This document shows, one piece after another, positions 9,353 through 21,900 of a stretch of 40,000 bases of DNA. The stretch's first letter is position 1. Each line of letters opens with the position of its first letter. The DNA is from Apostichopus japonicus (lineage: Eukaryota > Echinodermata > Holothuroidea > Aspidochirotida > Stichopodidae), in the NCBI RefSeq assembly GCF_037975245.1, contig NC_092564.1, forward strand, positions 17,550,984 through 17,590,983, read 5' to 3'. The translations under genes were made by a program, and so were the position numbers. The notes beneath the pieces were generated by a model. It was not told the origin of the DNA and ran no database searches. It was given only the letters and a program-made list of their open reading frames with translations.

Positions 9353-12300
9353 TCTTTCTTGGTGTGTTTTCTGTTCCTGCTTTTTGTTTTACGTAATTAC
9401 CCAAAAAGTGATATAGGCTATTGGTCAAAATTACTTTTTCTTCTTCGCTTTAAACTGATCGGTAGCTTCCGATACTTGCCTCCCGGGCTCCCTCTTCTGA
9501 GAAATCCTGGGCTACACCACTAAATGTTGTCATCATAAACATGTACTAGACGTGTTGCAGTCGTTTTTAACTTCCGAAAAAGGGAACATAATCTTTGTAC
9601 TTCATAAATCAGTTATGTTTACAGTTGAAATATTATCATATCACGGTCGATATTGCATATGTTACTCAGAAATATCAGCAAACCCGAACATAATCATCAG
9701 CATATTATAACTCGATGTCAGCACGGACGCCGATACGTTTCTCAGATTGATCAAATTAAATTGTTGATTTTATTATTCACGAGCTGATATTGAGCTGTAA
9801 CATATTTGTAGACTACTGTAAATTAAAATGATAAAGATGAAGGTATAATTTTTTTTTCAGAAAAATTAACTATACTTTGGGTTCACTACACGAGGGCATA
9901 TTTTTAAAGATATTGAAAGAATAGAAAAAATTCCAAAGTATGAGTGCCCGGTGTAACACAATAAAGTGTCTGCATGTCTTACTGTTTCGGAATTATATCT
10001 CAATCGATTGGTTTGATATCGAAATCTGTCATGGAGTATTTTTATATTACTTCAGTTTCCGGCTCTAAAAAACAAAACAAGTGTTTTTATTTCAATTTCG
10101 AAGGAACAGTTAGAAAAAAAAACCAAGCGCTTGATTGCTTATCAGTTGTTACTAATTTTTGATAAGAAAGTTCTCTAGTTCCCGAACACATGGTCACGAT
10201 GGGATTAATAAAACACAAAATGAACATCTTGTTGCGGGTAATGGCCATTTATGTGGATGTGTACATTGATTGTATTCTCAGTCTGGGTGGACCGGAGACG
10301 GTGTGGGGTATGGGGGGGGGGAGGGTATTGAGGAAAACAGGTGATTTTATGCGCGCTATTAAATACCATTTGAAGAAATTCAATTTAAGTTTTGTTACAA
10401 CTGCGGATTAAAAAAAAAAATCAAGTTACTGTTTACAACTTATTTGACGTTGTACTCTTTTTTACAGTACACAACACTTTCGTATTTTCTATATTTCATT
10501 ATTTAAGTGGTTTATTTTCCTATTCTTCGACGTAATACCGTAACATAACATAGTACTATTTGTAGGGACATACCCTTTCTTTTATCATGTAGGCCGTGTT
10601 TTACATCACTAGATTTCGACAGATTCAACACAAACGGCAGTTGTAAGCAAATGGAAATTAAATCGGAATCACAGACGTACATTAGAGAAGAATATTCAAT
10701 ATTAGAATGAAGAGTGTTAGTGAAAGTCATTTTAACGCTTCAAAGTTTTAACATTCAACATTTTTCAGTGTGAAGTACTCTTTGATAACTTATCACCTGT
10801 CGCACACGTTTTAATAATATAACTTAATTACCGTAATAATTATGACTGGCAACGAACCTATTCCGTATTCCTCATACATTGTTTTGATTGTTTAGTTTGA
10901 AGTAAAGGGTGGCAATGAATGAAATCACCAGCCAATTACTAAACGTGTCTCGACAAAGAATATTGGCCATAACATTTTTTTTACAGCTCTTCACTGTTCG
11001 TCAGAGTGTAAACCCAATTGACTTACAGAAGTAATACAATGGCAACCATGCAGAACTCAGTGACATTCTGTCAATATCACGGTTTAATCACTAACGTGCA
11101 AACAACAAGAGGGCGTCGACTGCATACTAGAAAAGTTGAAGAACATGTTCAGTCAATTTGTTAAAATGCTCGAAAGAGAGTTCAATTGAAATTACTGTAA
11201 CAGTAGATGTACAGGAATCTCAATAAACAATTCCTTTCAACTGAATTTAGTCCATGCACCTGCAATGTGTCAACTGAAATGTAAAAAACGAAGAATTAAG
11301 AAGAACATGAAAATGACGGCGCTAGTTTAAAACTATTAAAATTTGCAATTTGGAGGAACACTGAGTCGAAATGTCGAAATATAATATTTGAAATTTCCAG
11401 CAAAGAGTCGAGAAAATTGTCGAAATTTTGAATTCAAGGAAATATTTATTTTGCATGAAAAGAAATCAAGCAAAGGTCGAAATAAATCCATATATTCGAA
11501 ATGGGATAAAATGCAAAAGGTTGACAACTTGAGTAACAAATCCAATAAAACAAAGGATACCATGAACAAAAGTCATGGTAAAGATAAACATTTATCAACA
11601 CATTATTTGCTCTTCGTCAGAATTATACGCACGTCAGACATTATAAATGTACAGTTTTTGTTAATAGTTACTAATTTAAGCAAATTTAAGATTTCCAAGC
11701 TACAATGCGAGAGAACGGAGACACTGCCCCTAATTTTTGTTATGATGTGTAGCCCATTGATTTTGTGCACAATAATAAGACAACAAATAGATTAGGCCTA
11801 AAGGTATTATTAAGGGTAATTAACCCTTGTCACAACGCCAGGTCCTATGATAAAATGTTCACCAATGGCAAACTTGCTGACGCTAGAAAATATGTGCTCA
11901 TATAGTCAGCATAGTCAGATAAATAACACGAAATAAGTATAGGTTTACCCATCTGTTAATTATTTAACTATTTAATACCATGCGAGTATTTCAATTAGAA
12001 TCATAGTCTTCCTGTATTATTAAATGTAATAATTGCGTCAATCATATGTCTATAGTATACTCATTTCGTATCGGCCACATTCAAGACTTGCCCATTCATG
12101 TAGCAAACAAACCAAACGGAAATTTTTTCAATATCTTTCAAAATATTGAACGAATTATACCGACAAAGCTGTTGTACCCATTTCATTGGCACATTGAAAA
12201 AGCCAACAGCTAGTTCAAATCAGTATAGAATGCCGAAAATTGACATTACGTGACCAAAGTTCGAAATCTTAGAACACAGTACTGGACATGTCCAGAAATG

Positions 12301-12779
12301 ATTGCAGGAGAATAATTACCCTTTGATGATACCTTTTGATGGGAAATGGAAAATGGAGTATGTGCAGTGATTCCATAATAATGACATACTGTTACTACGG
12401 ATTATACATATCGACAAACTAACAAACAAGTGAGACCGCAACAGAAACTTTGTTTATGATCAAACGCAAGAGCATCTGCTGTTTTTAGTCAATATAATAC
12501 TTTGGAACGTGAATACATACATACTAATGTGATATCGCCGATATTGTTCAGCCAAGGTTGACCTCAAAGAGAAAGAGGGTTTTCATTTCATGACGTTTCA
12601 TTTAGGAAAACTAGACTTTTAGGATAAGCCTATTCAAGCCTTCTACGTCGTACTTTTGTGGAAAATACTAAAGAGCGACTTGACGTATAACTGGACATTG
12701 AGCCATCACGCGTAACTAAAACACATTGAGAATTACATGTTATGAAATCTCAATACAGAAAGTATGTTTAAACGTAACG

Positions 12780-12910
12780 TCTAGGCCAACCAGCAAGAAT
12801 TTGTTACTCTTTTACGTCGCGGCGTCAATCGATTTGGGAATACGAAATTATAATAGTGACCTACACCCTTGCTTCATATAATTGTATAACAAAGTGTTCG
12901 CGACGAAAGT
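12780..12910 (+). promoter_or_regulatory. Probable FECH promoter and 5' UTR region
   Basis: The 130 bp before the FECH start codon include a local CpG-richer patch (ACGTCGCGGCGTC, 12811-12823) and no convincing TATA box. The transcription start cannot be placed from sequence alone. Confidence 0.35.
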
Positions 12911-12944
12911 ATGGCTCTTTTTCCGAAACGATCGTTTCTCAAAG
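12911..12944 (+). CDS. FECH: FECH exon 1: mitochondrial leader start
   Basis: ATG with A at -3 and G at +4, encoding [11 protein letters not shown] and one extra base before a GTAAAG donor. The spare G joins CT at 15917 to make Ala, giving a basic amphipathic leader with no acidic residue in the first 16. Human FECH intron 1 is also phase 1. The exon is too short to be seen by ORF length; support is phase, Kozak, donor and leader composition. Confidence 0.75.
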
Positions 12945-15900
12945 GTAAAGCGTAAGAGAATATCATTCTGTAACATATATATGTATACTCGAAATATGTT
13001 TGAACAGGTCTTTCTTCTGGATCAACCAGAACTCTAACTTAATACTACGTGTGTGTATCTGTGAGATACTGTACGTAGAGTTGAGTGAGCTACCAATTTA
13101 GCGACATATACGGTGTAGGCCTAAGTTATGCATAGACCTACTGCCTTTAACTGGAATTTTTTACGTTGGCCTACCGTACATTGTTACGGCTACTGTATAG
13201 TAAAGGCTTCATAATTGACGCACCTTCGTAATTGACGCACATGTAAAGATTACTAGCAGCGATACAGCAGGCAACCTTAACTTTCTGCAGCCAAGCATAG
13301 TTACATATTTGATGAGTTTTTATCCATTTCAGGTAAATGCTGATCAAATTGTGATTTTTTTTAAAGTTTTCAACAGTCTCACCCCTTGTATGTTTTGTTT
13401 GCATTTGGAAATCTTAATTCCTTATACTAGTAACCAAAATTACCTCAATATGATACCACTATACTACTCTATGGAACCTGACCTGTCTGAGGTTAGAGGC
13501 TCAGAGCATAGCAAACAGCATCCAAAGACAATTGATGTATACTTAGGCCTACACTACAGTTAGCGTATCGACGAATGTGCAGACCTGTCAACTCTCCCGG
13601 TTTCACCGGGAGACTCCCGGTTTTTACCCGAATGTCCCGGCCTCCCGGTTTCATATTCTATTCTCCCGGTTTTTTAATGTTTCATCACTTGCGAAATTTC
13701 TGAAAATAGCCAACAGTTAGTCCTATGCCTATCACGTAATAAGTGTAATCTAAATATAGATTGATTGTTTACAAACACGTTACGACTGACACAGTGCTGT
13801 GCGGGACTCTCAACCAATAGCAGACTGCTTTGTCAGTTCTCAGACTTCGCCCAATGTCGTTATTGTATGTTGGCCTTGGTCAAGTCCTGAATACACTACA
13901 GTAGTACGACGTGCACTGTGCATATGCCATGGTGCACAAGTGTGCTTTTTACGTGACCAGCCATGCGGGATCCAAAAACGTCACGGCCAAACGGCACTAC
14001 CGAATCATCCCATTCTGATAAACGAAACTCAGGTCAAGCGAGCCCAAAAAATAAATGGTGCATAAATGGTGCACAAGTGTAATAAACACAAGTTGTCACC
14101 TGTTTGTATATGCGGCGTACCGAATGTGTGCAGTTCGCATGTAGGCTACTTGTATACGACAAAAAACAGTTAAGTTCTATGCCGGCACACACTTTACCTG
14201 CGGCCTCTTCGATGCTAGGTGAATATCACGTCTTAAACTACGATTTAAGAAACGGCTGTTTCAAACATCTCACTAATTCTTTCGGCGACTTTAATCCCTA
14301 TTCATTGAGCACAATAGCATAAACTGCGTATAAACTCATACAGGGATTATGCGAGGTGTCTATGCGGCAATTTGTTTGTCAACGATTTTATACGCGATTG
14401 TACTTGTTTATACGTCTTTATACGATCCTGTGCGCGTACACATGTCCAGTTATACATGAGCGGTACTGTAGACTATTTATTTTAGGAGTATTTATATAAT
14501 TTCAGTTGAAAATTACCAACCTCCCTATTTTCCCCTTATTCTCCCGGTTTTTTGGCCCTGAAAAATGTTATTCTCCCTATTTTGGGGTCAAACAGGTTGA
14601 CAGGTCTGAATGTGTCTATTTAGCAGTATGATAGAACGTACGTTGCGAAGGCAAAGAACAATAAATATTTTGAGATCATTACATTTCTGATCAACTACAC
14701 ATATGAAAACATATCCAGTTGAGTGATTTGGATTTTTCGTTGATAGACATCATTAATCAAATCAATTATGTCAATTATGAGCCCACCATGCTACAATACT
14801 TGCTAGTCAAAAAGTACCATTTGTATTCTGTGAAAGAGGGAAGAATGTGTAGCATGTTCCTGTGCGGTTGTGCTTGTCGTGGGAAACGGTGTACATGTCA
14901 TGGAAAACTATCATTTTTTAACTTAGCTACTGTATGGTATTGGCACAAATTCAAGAAATCTCTCTAAGTGCCTTATATACACACTGTGTTGTACATCAGG
15001 ATGACTGAAGATCATGACTACTGTATGCAATAATTAGTATAATTTACAGTACTGGTGACCCTTATGGTTGGTACTTTAGTGAGATGGACCTTCCTTATAT
15101 TTGACCATAGCTCTGTTGAGGTAGACAGGAGTCACACTGATCAGTGTTATTACTTTCAATACTGAGCATTTTATAATAAACCATGCTAACATTTAGTCTT
15201 ATGTACATAAAAGACATCTCTAATGACTGCAAGTTTTAGTGTGTCTAATACAGCTCTGCGATCAATGACACCAGAGGGACATAGACAATTGCCGAAGCAG
15301 ATTTGAGAGAAATTTATTGTAGCACAGTGTTCCACATACCATTATTTATTGCTACGGTACTTAGACAAACATTACAGTGTGACGCTGTGTAGCACATGTA
15401 AACGGTAAATTACTAAAATGTTTTATTTTTTGGATTCTGTAGTGATCCTGTTGTATCTTATATGTAGATGGATATATATGCAGATTCTCTCAAAGTTGTG
15501 ATTTTGTGCAGTTTCAAGCCCATAAATTTCCTTTCAAAGTTGTGATTTTGTGCAGTTTCAAGCCCATTTCCTTTCAAAATTGATTTTGCCTACTCAGGAC
15601 GGGTATCAAATATTCATAGTCATTTTGTAACAAATTTCTGGATTAGAGACTTTGTAATCCACTTCATGAACTTTTCGGTTTAATTTTGCATGACATAAAT
15701 TCACTGGCAATGGTAATCATATGTATCAACAACTTTTTTTATTCCTTTTGATTTCTCTGTCTTTTTGTTTCTATTTGTTTTAGGTTTTGTTAAGCGCCTA
15801 GAGGCCTTCTGGTATTTGGCGCTATATTAAGAACTTATTTATTATTATTATTATCAGAGTCGTTCTTGGTCATACAGTATATACATGTTATAATTCTAAC

Positions 15901-18900
15901 TTCACTTGTTTTGCAGCTCTAAGAGGCAGGAACATTGAAGCCCTCTGGTTGCAAGAGAAGAACATCAGTTTATCATGTAGCCAGCGACAGCAATCAGAGA
16001 CCACAGCTTCAGAAGAAAAAGTCAAAAACAGGTATGCAGTACTGTATTATTGATAGCGATTAAAGGCATTGAAGACTTGCCCCAAACCGCGTGCGGCCAT
16101 CTGAAAAATTTAACTTTCTGTTGCTTGCAAGTGACGTTTTGTTCATGTCGCTTCAAAATGCAGACAGTATTGAAACGTAATACCTTGTTATCTTTAGCTC
16201 GACCTGAGATTTCCATCGCTGTATTGTTTATACACTGTGCTGTGGGTATTGACCGCAGCTGTATGTACTGACTGTACACTAGTGTCTAATTATTGACGGT
16301 AGCAAGCTGTCTGTGTATTTTCTGGGATCGATGGTGGTGTCTAACACTTTTGTTACACCTCATTAGAAACTAGGTCAGATTACCGGCATTAGAAGTTTCT
16401 TTTTGCCCAAGTCTTCACACCCTTTAACTTTCAACCAGTGAAAATCGTTAAGTTTCAGGTTTCACCATACTGACGATCTTAATTCTTTCTAGCTAATTGA
16501 TGTACATTCACCAAACCTGCTAACCGCCCCCACCCTCACCACCTCCCTCACCCCCACCAAAGGGGTTAACCTTGAGATTAAATTCCAACAAAACACCTTG
16601 AAATCTGGAGATTTGGCAGTTTTAAGTCATATCAAACTCATTTATTAGAAGAAAACTATTTAAGCAAATCTATGTAAATCTGCTTCACTTTGAAACAGTG
16701 AGCTTCAAGGTAAAACTCTGTGAGATGACAGGAATGCAACAGTGAAGTGCTCAAACTAGCCTTTAAACTAGAATATTCAAGACTGATTGCACAGTGATAA
16801 TACTCTCCCGGTGATGGTAACCATATATAATATTTTTTTTTGAATAAATTTTGATCATAGAAATCTTATTGCTAAGCTTTAACTCTCAGATTACTTTACA
16901 ATGATTTGGTCTATCACTACCAGTGTGAATGGTGTTTGGATTACAACCTTGAGATGTGTTGAGCTGTGTTTGAGAGTGTTAGGCCTTTGTATCTTGCAGC
17001 GTAAAATATTGCACTAAGAGATTCACTATCTGCGTGTAATGTGTGTGGCAGACAATTCACAGGTGCAATGCTCCAGAATATAATGTGTTCAAAGTGCAAT
17101 ACTTTGCTATGAGTTCTAAGATTTCAATTTAGTATTCTCATTTCATTAAGTAAATTTAGAATTGGATTCAGGCAATAAAATCTCTCATATTTTGTCTATA
17201 GTGGATCTTCAGTTTTCAAATTTTGACCTACTGTACATGACCGTTTATGATACAGTAGGTCACTGTAGTATATTGTACAGAATGACTTTCAGCCTTAGTC
17301 AAGCTTGTTAAGAATGTGGTTCTGTTCTACAATTCCTAGGAATGATTCATCTCCAATCATATATGCACATGTTTCTTGGTTTTTACATTCAATTACTTTC
17401 TATGTCAGGTTTTCACTTGTTATTGTATAATACAGTTGAATAGAAGTACCTGTTTACTTTAATTCTTGAGTTCTCTCAGAGTTTGTATCTTTACCTACAT
17501 TCATACATTCTGTATGTTTCACATACCAGTCAATGGTTATGTACAGGTATACAGTAAAATTGATATCTGTAGCAGATCCTGTACATGATAAATGTGTAAA
17601 TCTGTAAATCTTTAGTTTGAAAAAAAATGGTTCTTTCCTTTCATCAAACATTGACTGTTGAAACTGAAGTTAAGTGCATGAAACAAAATGGTGCAGGAAA
17701 GCAAAGCATTCAGTGTTTATTTTAAAGCAGTATAAAATGATATGATTAAGTTATAACATAACATAATATTTAACATAGCATAGCGTAGCGTAGCATAACA
17801 TAACATAACATACTTAACATAACATAACATAATATAATATAATGTTTAAAAAGTAGACCTGATCCAAGTTGGATCAGCTAGAACCTTTTTTTTTTTCAGA
17901 ACTGGGACTAAGAAAGTACCCTTGAAGATCAAACAGGCTACATTTGTACACACTTTGCAAAGATGATCATGTTTTTAATAAATGTCTAACTCTTGATTTG
18001 CATACTACATACTGTATGTTGTTATACGATTCCATTGCATCCCATCATCATAATCTTTAATATAGGGAACTCAATGATATCATCAAACCTAAACGTAAAG
18101 TCAAACATCTTTATAGTGGTCGGGCAAACTAGAAGTTCAAATCAGACCTGCCGTCGAGGCACACAGCTAGAAGTCTAGAACTTTGTATGGAAAAAGTAGA
18201 AAAAGAGAAATGTGAAACTTTTGATTACTTAGGTATCTGTCTTTTGGATGAAAGACAAGTTTACTAACACACTTTAACATGATTTACAGAGCATGGATGG
18301 TACTCTTTTCTGTGAAAGTATTTTGTAATGTTGTCTCTGTTTCTCTTCAGTTCTCCAAAGACCGGAATAATGATGCTTAACATGGGAGGACCGTCAACTT
18401 TGGATGAAGTTCACGATTTCTTGTTGAGATTGTTTATGGATAAGGACATTATTCCACTGCCAGCACAAAGGTAATTGCTCATCGGTGCCTCTTTGACAGA
18501 TAAAATACTGTATGTATTAGTATAATAATAATAATAAGCAGTTACTTTTACGGGCTTATGGATTACAACTTACACGTCGAGTGGCTTCCAATTCAACATC
18601 TTTTAAGTCAAATTTGGAATCGTTTCAGTTTAGAAAGTCATTTCAGATGGGAAGACCGTAGATTGCTCTTTGATGAAAAACCCACCTAACTTTGACCCGG
18701 CTGGGTATTGAACCCGGAACCTCCCGACTGACGATAGTCTGAACATACAGTAGACTAGATTTGCTGCCAACAATCTTTATGTACAGTAGGCTGAATGTTT
18801 TCCTGGCAATGCATGGGGGCTAGAGACATGCTAGATATAGACTGCATTTGTTTTGTTTTTTTCATATTTTTCGCACCAGCCTTAACATAGACTGGATATT

Positions 18901-21900
18901 GCTTTTATTATTCTGGATTTCAACTAGATTTGTATAATTTTTTTTCTTATAAAAGCAATAGTTTGGATGAAGTACTTAGTTTAAAAGAATATGATAATGT
19001 TAGCTTAAAAAGTGATGGGTTGATAACATCAGCCAGAACAAACATTGTTGTTACTCTCACAGCCAACTTGCACCATTCATAGCCAAGAGGAGAACCCCAA
19101 AGATACAAGAGCAATACAAGAAGATCGGCGGTGGTTCTCCAATCAAAATGTGGACTCACAAACAGGGATCCGAGATGGTCAGAATTCTGGATGAAATATC
19201 TCCCGAAACAGGTCAGTATGAAGTCAAGAATTTATGAAAATATACATGGGAGTAGTTGAGTTGTTATCGGTCTAGTTAGGGTTACTTCAGACTGCCTACC
19301 TAAAAACCTAAATATAAGAAAATGAACAAATAAAACAAAACATAAACTTAGCAACAAGCATGTTAAATGCACCACAATTTACCAAAGAAGAATGAAAAAG
19401 AGGTATAAACTTCCAATCGTTTAAAAAAAAGTCAATAATAATTTTAAAAATGTAAAATGAAATTTATGTGAAATAAAGTCCTCTTAAATGCAGTTCTTGA
19501 ATCTTTAATGGTTTGTAAAGCTCCGTAATTAGGAAATGGTTGTAACCAGAGAGATCCCGTAGATAAAAGGAAAGGTCATTATCTGTTATGTGTGAGCAGT
19601 ATATAGTTTGGTGAGAATATAGAAAAAAAGTTAATGACGTAATAGACAATGCATCATTCTCGGAATTCAGTCCCTCACTGTATCTCCTCCTTTTATAGTC
19701 TTACAGAATAAATTAGATTACCTGTGATAATTGCAACTGTTTTTCACTTACTGTACAAATATGATGTAAAGAACATACAGTAACCAGAGTCCATGAAAGT
19801 GCCAATTCAATGAAAGGAACAAAATTCTGTCAGACATGGTTTGTTGAAGTCAAAATGGAGAGTGCTCCACCATCTTGTGACTAATTTTGACAGAATTGTC
19901 AGAGAGGCATTGTTGAACATTGAGTTTTGTATAAGATAGGAAAATGTAGTCATTTTGTTCAGATCTATTATCGATATTGTGCTTTTCAAATCCAAATCTT
20001 GCACAATGGGTTTTAAAGGAAGATGGCCTTTAAAATCACAATTTTTCCCCAGAAGGAAGGAGGACTCCTTTATATAGCTGAAACCTCTCCTTTCAGGCTA
20101 TGACAACTTTTCCTTTCATCTTCAGATAAAATATGGTACACTCACTTATTGAAATCCTTGTGGATAAGGGGAGGGATGGTGGTAGTTTAGTGTGCCTCAA
20201 TTACAATTACCTTGAATCTTTGGGCTGCTAACAACCTCATCTGGTTATTCATCCACAGCACCTCATAAATATTACATCGGTTTTCGATATGTGGAACCTC
20301 TGACAGAACAAACAATTAACCAGATGGAAAGGTGAGTCTGTTGTTCTCCATTTGTTATTATAATCTTGAGGAATCAAGTAAAAATGGTGAAAATTGCCAA
20401 TTAAAAACGACGATGACGATGACGATGATGAACATTTATATTGTGCCAGTATCCTTCAAAGAGGTGCTCATGGCGCAGTGACACAGCAGTGAGCAAAGAC
20501 AAAGTTTTGGACAGCCAAAGAAACAAAGGTCAACATAAGACAAAATGTCCATTAGAAGTCGTTGCTGAGATTTTGAAACAGATGTAGTGTCTCCAGTGAC
20601 TATCATCAAAGGATGCCAGAGATGGAGAGAGCTTGATGGATTCATGTAAATTAGGTAACAAGTAGGACTGAATGAGTACTATACAGACAAAGGAGCACAA
20701 TATCAGTGCCAAGACTTTTTTTGGCTATCATGATCCAAAGTTCGGGAATCTACACAAATGGAAGTGATGTGCTTGTATGATGATTTCTGTCTCAAGTTTT
20801 TATATAGTTTGATAATTAACATCTTATCTTGGTTCTATGCTTCAATATTTATTCTTACATTGTAAGGGATTATCCCAGTTCTTGGTTGCTCTTAACATTG
20901 ATACTGTTTTGGGAATTTATACAAATGGAAGAATCTGCTTGTATTATGAATTTTCTCAAGTTTTTTCATATATTTTGATAATTTTACCTATCAACATCTT
21001 ATCTTGATTTCATGCTTCAATATTTGTTCTTACATTGTAAGAGATTATCCCAGTTCTTGGTTGCTCTTAACATTGATACTGTTTTGTCTTACACAGCGAT
21101 GGCATCACCCGAGCTGTAGCGTTCACACAGTATCCACAGTACAGCTGTTCCACCACTGGTAGCAGTCTCAATGCTATATACCGACATTATGCTCAAACAC
21201 CAGATTTAATCACAAATAGTACCCTCCAGTGGAGTGTTATAGACAGGTGGCCTACCAACCCTGGTCTGATAGAGGTAAGTTTAACCCTCCCCCCGCCACC
21301 CCCACCAAAAAAAAAATCAAATTAAATATTGCTTGTGTAACTGTTTAATAAAATTTGTTATATACCGCTCTGGAAAGTATAAAACTAAATACTTTTTTTT
21401 ATTGCTCTCTTCAGCGACATTTGTTTAGGGTAAAGCAATATTCAGTAGAAACCAATGATACATCAAGGAATCACAAATCCTTCTGGCATTCTAGTTAAGT
21501 TTCTTTCAAACGGGTTGATTATATTCGGCACACGTATTCCAAGGAACTAACTGTTCCTCACTTCATGTGTCATCGCTGGTCAATTCCATTCGACAACATA
21601 TTTGCATCTCATTTTTGCCCAAATTCTTCTGGAATTTTCCTGATATATTTTTATTTACCAAATTTTATTCAGGCTTTTACTCAACACATTAAAGAGGAAC
21701 TGGTCAAGTTTCCTAAGGAAGTTCAAGATGATGTCGTTATTCTATTCTCTGCACATTCCCTTCCAATGACGGTAAGTTTAAATACTTGTTTAACCATACA
21801 GTGGTTGATTAAAAACCTTACAGTCGTGACTCAGTGTTTGGAGGGTATTTTCTGTTCGGGGAATGCGAGGAGTACATTTTTTTTGTTTGGATACTTTATT

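Larger units (their letters stand above)
7145..12910. other. Intergenic region between the divergent hemopexin-like and FECH genes
   Basis: About 5.8 kb separating the two predicted start codons. It holds a GAA run (7647-7670), a G-rich run (8336-8347), a 14-bp perfect palindrome (8391-8404), a three-copy tandem repeat (9222-9352) and AT-rich unique DNA. Reading frames of 60-135 codons occur but lack domains, splice context or codon bias and look like chance. Regulatory sequence for both genes must be partly here, but I cannot assign sites. Confidence 0.6.

Noticed and set aside
11388-11795. 135-codon Lys/Asn-rich frame upstream of FECH
   Set aside because: No domain, AT-driven composition and open antisense frame; likely chance.
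16050-16279. Reading frames on both strands at 16022-16279
   Set aside because: They lie inside MITE copy 2 and recur, degraded, in copy 3.
18700-18720. Functional tRNA gene
   Set aside because: Only a B-box-like element is convincing; no acceptor stem pairing or clear A box, and the body continues as a SINE would.
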